The notes under the pieces were generated by a model that was not told where the DNA came from, did no database searches, and saw nothing but the letters and a program-made list of their open reading frames with translations. Both the position numbers and the translations under genes were made by a program. Of a stretch of 11,240 bases of DNA, positions 7,062 to 11,240 are shown one piece after another. Each line of letters begins with the position of its first letter. The stretch's first letter is position 1. Source of the DNA: RUG754 sp045545455 (lineage in GTDB: Bacteria; Bacillota; Clostridia; Peptostreptococcales; Anaerovoracaceae); assembly GCA_045545455.1 (NCBI GenBank), contig JAZQAY010000041.1, forward strand, positions 1-11,240. Direction: 5' to 3'.

Positions 7062-8932
7062 GAAACGCGAAAATTACAAAGATAAGTCAGGTCACCCCGG
7101 AGATGACCTGGTTTTTGCGTGAGCTGGGTCTATCCGATTACTATATCATAAAGATATACGCTTCGGTGGGGGAGAACGCTGTCGGGATGACGAAGGCAGA
7201 TCCCTACTGGCTCCTGGACGAGTTCAGCCGTATGGGTTTCAAAAACGTCGACGGCATCGCCCGGAAACTGGGAGTGGATCAGGAGGATCCGAGGCGTCTA
7301 AAGGCCTGCGTAAGGTTCGCCCTTGCGTCATACGTTTCCGAAGGACATACCTTTGCGCCTTTCGCGGAATTAAGGGATAAGTGCGCTTCTTACCTTGATC
7401 TTTCACCTGAAAGGATCGCGGATGCCATAGATACCATGACATATGAGGGTATACTCCATAAGTCGTCCGGAGATGAGGGAGACAGGGTATACTTCTACAG
7501 GTACTTCATGGCGGAGAGCCGCGTGGCTTCCGGGATAACCAGGCTTTCGGACGGGGATTCCAGGGAACTTAAGAAGATAGTGTCCTCGCCGAAGGTCCTG
7601 ATAAGAAAATATGAGGAAAAAAACGGCATAGAGCTCTCTGAGGAACAGAAGAGGGCAGTGGTAAGCAGTCTGGCGAACGGAGTCACCGTGATCACGGGAG
7701 GCCCCGGAACAGGTAAGACCACCATACTGAACGCCATCATATATATCCTGGAGGAATCGGGGCAGAAGGTTGCTGTCACTGCTCCCACGGGAAGGGCTGC
7801 CAAGAGGATAATGGAGACCGGCGGACACTTCGCGCAGACTGTCCACAGGCTTCTGGAATACTACTATGACGAGACCAGAAAGGCCATGGCCTTCGGAAAG
7901 AACTCCGAGGATCGGCTGGACTATGACTGCGTGATAGTGGACGAAGCATCCATGATGGATATTTTGCTCTGCGATGCTCTTCTGGATGCAATAAAAGAAA
8001 ACACAAGGCTTATACTCGTGGGAGACAAGGATCAGCTTCCGTCCGTAGGCCCGGGAAATGTGCTGGGAGATATGATAGCAAGCGACTGCCTTAATACCAT
8101 ATTCCTGAACAGGATATACAGGCAGGAGGAGGAAAGCGATATCGTAATAAATGCCCACAGGATAAATCACGGCGACTATCCGGTCTTCAGGTCGGGTGAT
8201 ACGGATTTCGAGGTGATCAGGCTGGACAGTCAGAAGGACATCAGGCAGAGAATATGCGACGTGATAAAGAGCCTGGACAGAGATAACGTACAGGTCTTGA
8301 CTCCTGTGAAAAAGGGTATCCTGGGGACGGGAGAACTGAACGAGGAACTCCAGAAGGTCTTCAACCCTCCTGAATCCGACAAGGAAGAGCTGAAATTCGG
8401 CAAAAAGACCTTCCGGGAGGGAGACAGGGTCATGCAGATAAAGAACGACTATCAGCTGAGCTATAAGAGGGAACGCCACGACACGTACGGCGGAGACGGG
8501 ACTCAGGATGGATACTTCCGCGAAGACGGAAAGGGCATATTCAACGGCGAGACCGGGCAGATCATAGGGATAGACAGGGAAGCGAAGTCTGTGACAGTGG
8601 CCTTTGATGATGACAGCTACGGCAGGACCTGGGGAAGGCGATTCGCCTTATATGAATATTCCAAACTGGATGAACTGGAACAGGCCTTCGCTGTAACAGT
8701 CCATAAGAGCCAGGGAAGCGAATACCCGACGGTGGTGATCCCGATTACATGGTTTCCCCCTATGCTTGCGACCAGGAGCCTCATTTACACCGCTATAACC
8801 AGGGGAAAGAGCAGGGTGATCCTGGTGGGAAATCCGGATTACCTGAACGCCATGGTGGATAACGACAGGAGCGAACAGAGATATTCCGGTCTCAAAGACA
8901 GGATAATAAACGCTGAATACTACAGGATATAA
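7049..8932 (+). CDS. recD2: RecD2-type ATP-dependent 5'-3' DNA helicase, short N-terminus
   Basis: A 627-residue superfamily 1B helicase of the RecD2/YrrC type, which acts in DNA repair and replication-fork maintenance without RecBC. The N-terminal part (about residues 1-120) carries the helix-hairpin-helix-like repeats typical of RecD2 (LRELGLSDYYIIKIY, then GFKNVDGIARKLG). Walker A is GGPGTGKTT at 217-225 (Lys223) and Walker B is VDEAS with Asp298-Glu299. Motif III is GDKDQLPSVGPG, and the C-terminal motif VTVHKSQGSEYP contains Lys553, followed by YTAITRGK. Bacterial RecD2 proteins are usually 700-800 residues and begin with an OB-like domain; this one begins where the second HhH unit would be. 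I chose the ATG at 7049 because AGAGGAG lies four bases upstream; the longer frame from 6917 reads out-of-frame cca sequence. It is the last gene of the operon, before a strong terminator. Confidence 0.92.
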   Translation: MDPLGNAKITKISQVTPEMTWFLRELGLSDYYIIKIYASVGENAVGMTKADPYWLLDEFSRMGFKNVDGIARKLGVDQEDPRRLKACVRFALASYVSEGHTFAPFAELRDKCASYLDLSPERIADAIDTMTYEGILHKSSGDEGDRVYFYRYFMAESRVASGITRLSDGDSRELKKIVSSPKVLIRKYEEKNGIELSEEQKRAVVSSLANGVTVITGGPGTGKTTILNAIIYILEESGQKVAVTAPTGRAAKRIMETGGHFAQTVHRLLEYYYDETRKAMAFGKNSEDRLDYDCVIVDEASMMDILLCDALLDAIKENTRLILVGDKDQLPSVGPGNVLGDMIASDCLNTIFLNRIYRQEEESDIVINAHRINHGDYPVFRSGDTDFEVIRLDSQKDIRQRICDVIKSLDRDNVQVLTPVKKGILGTGELNEELQKVFNPPESDKEELKFGKKTFREGDRVMQIKNDYQLSYKRERHDTYGGDGTQDGYFREDGKGIFNGETGQIIGIDREAKSVTVAFDDDSYGRTWGRRFALYEYSKLDELEQAFAVTVHKSQGSEYPTVVIPITWFPPMLATRSLIYTAITRGKSRVILVGNPDYLNAMVDNDRSEQRYSGLKDRIINAEYYRI

Positions 8933-8937
8933 AAACA

Positions 8938-8965
8938 GCAGACGGATCTATCCGTCTGCATTTTT
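8938..8965. terminator. Bidirectional terminator between recD2 and comF
   Basis: A perfect 9-bp stem (8938-8946 with 8951-8959) has a TCTA loop and is flanked by AAAAA on the left and TTTTT on the right, so it works in both directions. It begins six bases after the recD2 stop. The comF stop codon lies in the loop (8948-8950), and the last comF codons form one arm of the stem. Confidence 0.88.
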
Positions 8966-9781
8966 AAATTCATCGAGGAAAGTCTCATCCTCTCTGTCCC
9001 TGAAAGCGCCCCTCAGGAAATCGTTTCCCGTGGTGAGACATATGAAGTGGACTTCACGGGCACCGCAGTCTTTAAGGAGCCTGGCGCAGCGGTCAGCGGT
9101 GGAGCCTGTGGTGAAGATATCATCCACCAGGAGGACAGAGGAACCTTCCACGGTATCCCTGTACTTTTCGTTAAAGGTGAAGGCGCCCTCCAGATTTGCG
9201 AAACGTTCCTCGCCTCCGACGCTTCTCTGGGCTGCGGTCTTTTTAGTCCTCAGGAGGCAGTCCGGTATCAGGCGGATCTTTTTTTCACGCGTAAGTCCTG
9301 CGCTGTTGAGACGGGCGGTCAGGCCTTTAGCGATGAGTTCCGCCTGGTTGAAGCCTCTTACCTTTCTCTTCTGATGGTGAAGAGGGACAGGTACCACGTA
9401 ATCTACGGATCCCAGGAGGCCTGCAAGACTTTCATCGGACAGCAGCCTGTCCGCCATGATCATGGAGATGGGCCTTGCCATGTAGGTCCTTTTGTTATAT
9501 TTCAGCTCGAATACGAGCCTGGCTGAGTGGAGACCGTAGACCATGCAGGAAATGACGGAATCCAGGTATCGCGTCCGGCCGGTCTCGCATCTTTCGGCCC
9601 CAAGGTCGATATGGATGCGCCCCCAGTTTATGGCTCTCACGCACTGGTCGCAGAGACAATAGGTCCTGGTCAGGTCTATGTATTTTCCGCAGCAGACGCA
9701 GTATGTCCCCATGGGGAACAGAAGCTGCAGGATCCATTCAAAAAAAGAACGGATGGGGGAATTTCCGGTAAGGTAGTACAC
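8948..9781 (-). CDS. comFC: ComF family protein (phosphoribosyltransferase fold, ComFC-like)
   Basis: A 277-residue ComFC/GntX-type protein, associated with handling of incoming single-stranded DNA in natural transformation but also present in many species not known to be competent. The N-terminal zinc ribbon has cysteine pairs at 28/31 and 44/47 (CVCC, CDQC). Family signatures follow: VPVPLHHQKRKVRGFNQAE, then RTKKTAAQRSVGGEERFANL, and the PRPP-binding loop LLVDDIFTTGST with Asp220-Asp221. The start is taken as the GTG at 9781, which has AAAGGAGGT (9785-9793) just upstream. The longer frame to a TTG at 9844 cannot be used by the promoter found here, because that TTG is the first part of its -35 box. 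The gene converges on recD2 and diverges from hpf; comFC next to hpf is the same order as in Bacillus. Competence itself cannot be concluded from this gene alone. Confidence 0.9.
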   Translation of the reverse strand: MYYLTGNSPIRSFFEWILQLLFPMGTYCVCCGKYIDLTRTYCLCDQCVRAINWGRIHIDLGAERCETGRTRYLDSVISCMVYGLHSARLVFELKYNKRTYMARPISMIMADRLLSDESLAGLLGSVDYVVPVPLHHQKRKVRGFNQAELIAKGLTARLNSAGLTREKKIRLIPDCLLRTKKTAAQRSVGGEERFANLEGAFTFNEKYRDTVEGSSVLLVDDIFTTGSTADRCARLLKDCGAREVHFICLTTGNDFLRGAFRDREDETFLDEFKNADG

Positions 9782-9784
9782 AGT

Positions 9785-9793
9785 ACCTCCTTT
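9785..9793 (-). promoter_or_regulatory. Ribosome binding site deciding the comF start
   Basis: On the minus strand this reads AAAGGAGGT, a near-full match to the anti-Shine-Dalgarno, placed three to four bases before the GTG at 9781. The spacing is short but the match is by far the best in the region. The other candidates are an ATG at 9802, only about seven bases from the predicted transcript start, and a TTG at 9844 inside the promoter. Confidence 0.65.
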
Positions 9794-9815
9794 CACTCCC
9801 ATACATCCTGATATG

Positions 9816-9844
9816 ATTATATGATAAAAATACGCAGCATTCAA
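9816..9844 (-). promoter_or_regulatory. Sigma-A promoter of comF
   Basis: Read on the minus strand, -35 TTGAAT (9844-9839) and -10 TATAAT (9821-9816) are separated by exactly 17 bp. The transcript should begin near 9809 and give a leader of about 28 bases before the GTG start at 9781. Confidence 0.72.
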
Positions 9845-9871
9845 GTGCTGTAATATTCATTCAACCCTCAC

Positions 9872-9900
9872 TTGATAATAAGAGGATCAGGTGGTATAAT
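9872..9900 (+). promoter_or_regulatory. Sigma-A promoter of the structured leader RNA and hpf
   Basis: The boxes TTGATA (9872-9877) and TATAAT (9895-9900) are 17 bp apart, a near-consensus housekeeping promoter. Transcription should begin at about 9906-9908, exactly where the closing helix of the leader RNA starts. The promoter lies back to back with that of comF, 27 bp between the -35 boxes. Confidence 0.85.
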
Positions 9901-9905
9901 AAAGA

Positions 9906-10078
9906 AAAAGCGATCCGGGTCTGTGGTTGCAAATCCAGGCCAGGCACGGGCGAAAGGATCCACGTAAGCAGCTGAAGAAGAGTAGGCTGTGAGCATGGCG
10001 TGCTTTAGAAGTAAGTCCTCCGGAAATCGGATACAGGCAAGTGTGGGGGCAAAGACCAGGTCAGCCGGATGAGCTTTT
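9906..10078 (+). ncRNA. raiA RNA: Structured leader RNA upstream of hpf, probable raiA RNA
   Basis: The 190-odd bases between the promoter and the hpf start code for nothing convincing but fold well by eye. A closing helix joins AAAAGC (9906-9911) to GCTTTT (10073-10078) and, past a small internal loop, ATCCGG (9913-9918) to CCGGAT (10065-10070). Inside I see GGTCTG/CAGGCC (9918-9923 with 9936-9941, sharing one base with the helix), AAGCA/TGCTT (9966-9970 with 10001-10005), a CAGC/GCTG pair (9969-9972 with 9986-9989), and a small AGCA/TGCT hairpin at 9992-10004. Some of these exclude each other. The raiA RNA class, known from comparative genomics, is a large structured RNA of about this size lying upstream of hibernation-factor (raiA/hpf) genes in Firmicutes and Actinobacteria, which fits position and length. 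I assign it by context and fold, not by matching a consensus from memory. There is no strong terminator between it and hpf, so it may be a 5' UTR or a processed RNA. Confidence 0.62.
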
Positions 10079-10097
10079 AATTCAAGGAGGTATCACA

Positions 10098-10625
10098 ATG
10101 AAGATTACCGTTACAGGCAAGAACATCGCAGTTAATGACAAGATCAATGATGCTATCGATAAGAAGTTTGCCAAGATCGGCAAGTTCTTTGCAGATGACA
10201 TTCAGGCAAAGGTGCTGATGCACCCCGAAAAAGCCAAGGTAAAGGTAGAGGCAACTATTTCCGGTAAAGGAAACATTTTCAGAGCAGAATCAGTTGCTCA
10301 GGACGTTTTCGACGCCATCGACGACGTGGCAGAGAAGCTTCTTAAGCAGATGTCTAAATATAAGAAGAAACTGATCAAGAAGAACCAAGGCAAGGAATCC
10401 GTGAGATTCGAAATGATCCCTGAAGTACCTGAGGCAGAAGAAGAGACCAGGATCGCCAAGGTGAAGAAGTTCACCCTCACTCCCATGACGGCAGAGGAAG
10501 CCATCCTTCAGATGGAGCTTCTGGAGCACAACTTCTTCGTATTCCTGGATGCTGAGTCCGGCAACGTAAACGTAGTCTATAAGAGAAATGACGAGGATTA
10601 CGGACTTCTGGAAACAGAACACTGA
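10098..10625 (+). CDS. hpf: Ribosome hibernation-promoting factor, long form
   Basis: A 175-residue long-form HPF (RaiA/YfiA family), which binds the decoding channel of the 30S subunit and joins two 70S ribosomes into inactive 100S dimers in starved or stationary cells. Residues 1-95 are the ribosome-binding domain (MKITVTGKNIAVNDKINDAI onwards, ending in a Lys-rich helix). A charged linker follows (about 96-120). Residues about 120-170 are the dimerising tail, with the typical KKFTLTPMTAEEAILQMELL and FFVFLDAESGNVNVVYKRND. The ATG at 10098 has AAGGAGG (10084-10090) seven bases upstream. The open frame extends back to a GTG at 10041, but that part is leader RNA. The gene has its own promoter and terminator. 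Stops are tandem (TGATGA). Confidence 0.96.
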   Translation: MKITVTGKNIAVNDKINDAIDKKFAKIGKFFADDIQAKVLMHPEKAKVKVEATISGKGNIFRAESVAQDVFDAIDDVAEKLLKQMSKYKKKLIKKNQGKESVRFEMIPEVPEAEEETRIAKVKKFTLTPMTAEEAILQMELLEHNFFVFLDAESGNVNVVYKRNDEDYGLLETEH

Positions 10626-10656
10626 TGATCAGTGATCAGGCGGCTGAATGACATCA

Positions 10657-10687
10657 CCCCCGGAGACATCTCCGGGGGCGTTTTTTT
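10657..10687 (+). terminator. Rho-independent terminator of hpf
   Basis: A very GC-rich 9-bp stem (10657-10665 with 10670-10678) with a four-base ACAT loop is followed by CG and seven Ts (10681-10687). It lies 31 bases after the hpf stop. Confidence 0.93.
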
Positions 10688-10743
10688 GCCCTGAAGGATT
10701 GTAAACATTTTGTGATAATTGGATATTCATTTAGTCAAACGCC

Positions 10744-10772
10744 TTGAAAGAAAGGCTTTTTTATATTATAAT
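10744..10772 (+). promoter_or_regulatory. Sigma-A promoter of the diadenylate cyclase gene
   Basis: The boxes TTGAAA (10744-10749) and TATAAT (10767-10772) are 17 bp apart. The transcript should begin near 10779, giving a leader of about 40 bases before the ATG at 10819. The -35 lies inside a small inverted repeat, GCCTT (10741-10745) with AAGGC (10752-10756), which is followed by six Ts and could double as a weak terminator for readthrough from hpf. Confidence 0.78.
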
Positions 10773-10818
10773 TTTAGTGTATGTGCAAGTGTATATTTAA
10801 TTAAGAAAAGGACGATCC

Positions 10819-11240
10819 ATGAATCAGTTTTTTCAGAATATAATTTCAAACATAGGTATCAACGACGTGTTTGATATCCTGATCGTCGCTTTCCTGTTCT
10901 ATAAACTTCTGGGCTTTATCCGGGAGACAAGGGCAGAGCAGCTGGCCAAGGGGCTTCTCATACTGGTAGTCGTCGCTTTGGCTGCTAGATGGCTGCATCT
11001 GTATACTCTCCAGTGGATATTAAGCAACCTGGTAAACGTAGGACTGATCGCAGTCGTGATCATCTTCCAGCCGGAGCTCAGAAGACTCCTTGAGAACCTG
11101 GGAAGGAACAAGCTCATAAGCAACTTCTCCGGAATTGACCTGGAGGAGGCCGAAGAGATAACAGTGGAGATAAGGGAGGCGCTTCTCTCGATGTCCAAGT
11201 CCAGGACTGGAGCACTCCTCGTATTCGAGAGGGAGACCAC
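10819..11240 (+). CDS. cdaA: CdaA/DacA-type membrane diadenylate cyclase (3' partial)
   Basis: The first 140 residues of the membrane-bound enzyme that makes c-di-AMP from two ATP, a messenger that controls potassium and osmolyte balance and wall homeostasis. The frame is open from the ATG at 10819 to the window end. AAAAGGA lies six bases before the start. Three membrane helices are visible (about residues 18-31, 42-60 and 68-86), then QPELRRLLENLGR, the conserved link into the cyclase domain. The domain begins with EEITVEIREALLSMSKSRTGALLVFERET, a close match to the DAC domain start of CdaA. The catalytic DGA and RHR motifs would lie beyond the window. In many Firmicutes cdaA is followed by cdaR and glmM, which could be looked for downstream. 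It has its own promoter, separate from hpf. Confidence 0.93.
   Translation, partial: MNQFFQNIISNIGINDVFDILIVAFLFYKLLGFIRETRAEQLAKGLLILVVVALAARWLHLYTLQWILSNLVNVGLIAVVIIFQPELRRLLENLGRNKLISNFSGIDLEEAEEITVEIREALLSMSKSRTGALLVFERET

Noticed and set aside
7403..8479. Long open frame (358 codons) on the minus strand inside recD2
   Set aside because: It is fully antisense to a well-supported helicase with all motifs, has no ribosome binding site I could find, and its translation has no recognisable domain. It follows from the codon use of recD2.
9047..9526. Plus-strand open frame of 159 codons antisense to comF
   Set aside because: comF on the minus strand shows zinc ribbon and PRPP loop; the plus frame shows no domain and lies beyond the recD2 terminator without a promoter I could see.
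10041..10097. Start of hpf at GTG 10041
   Set aside because: The 19 extra residues do not resemble HPF, which begins MKITVTGKN, and AAGGAGG is ideally placed for the ATG at 10098.
10699..10727. Second promoter-like pair upstream of the diadenylate cyclase gene (TTGTAA, then GATATT)
   Set aside because: The -10 is poor, and the pair at 10744-10772 is far closer to consensus and better placed for the ATG at 10819.
1..11240. Search for a CRISPR array, transposase, phage genes, toxin-antitoxin or tRNA
   Set aside because: No repeated spacers, terminal inverted repeats, integrase or tRNA fold were seen; the window is filled by core-type genes.

Overview
This window looks like ordinary chromosome from a low-to-mid GC Firmicute, most likely a clostridium of the Lachnospiraceae type. 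The reasons are Gram-positive AGGAGG-type ribosome binding sites, sigma-A promoters with near-perfect TATAAT boxes, heavy use of AGA/AGG and ATA codons, a YhaM-type exoribonuclease, a long-form hibernation factor, a CdaA-type diadenylate cyclase, and a comF-hpf neighbourhood like that of Bacillus and Clostridium. The taxon is inferred, since there is no 16S or other marker. I see no insertion sequence, prophage, CRISPR array, tRNA or rRNA.

Region by region: (1) 1-683 is the 3' end of an ABC exporter gene, closed by a strong terminator. (2) 814-8932 is one long co-directional run of six tightly packed genes behind a single good promoter (732-760). They are an FHA-SEDS fusion (FtsW/RodA family glycan polymerase), its partner class B penicillin-binding protein, NAD synthetase (nadE), YhaM-like 3'-5' exoribonuclease, a divergent CCA-adding-type nucleotidyltransferase, and a short RecD2-type helicase. 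(3) 8938-8965 is a two-way terminator facing comF on the minus strand (8948-9781). (4) 9816-9900 holds two back-to-back promoters, one for comF and one for a structured leader RNA (about 9906-10078) in front of hpf (10098-10625). Position, size and a 12-bp closing helix suggest the leader is a raiA RNA. (5) After the hpf terminator a separate promoter drives a CdaA-type diadenylate cyclase gene (10819 onwards), which runs off the window.

Functionally, the first two genes of the operon form a cell-wall synthase: the SEDS protein polymerises glycan and the PBP cross-links it. The cytoplasmic FHA domain suggests control by threonine phosphorylation, recalling the fhaB/rodA/pbpA/pknB cluster of actinobacteria. 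The middle of the operon joins NAD synthesis with RNA 3'-end metabolism (YhaM trimming beside a CCA enzyme) and ends in DNA repair (RecD2). The right end holds stress and second-messenger functions: ribosome hibernation and c-di-AMP synthesis.

The points most worth a second look are the structured RNA in front of hpf, the FHA-SEDS fusion, and the CCA enzyme, whose nucleotide-selecting motif and motif A carry unusual substitutions.
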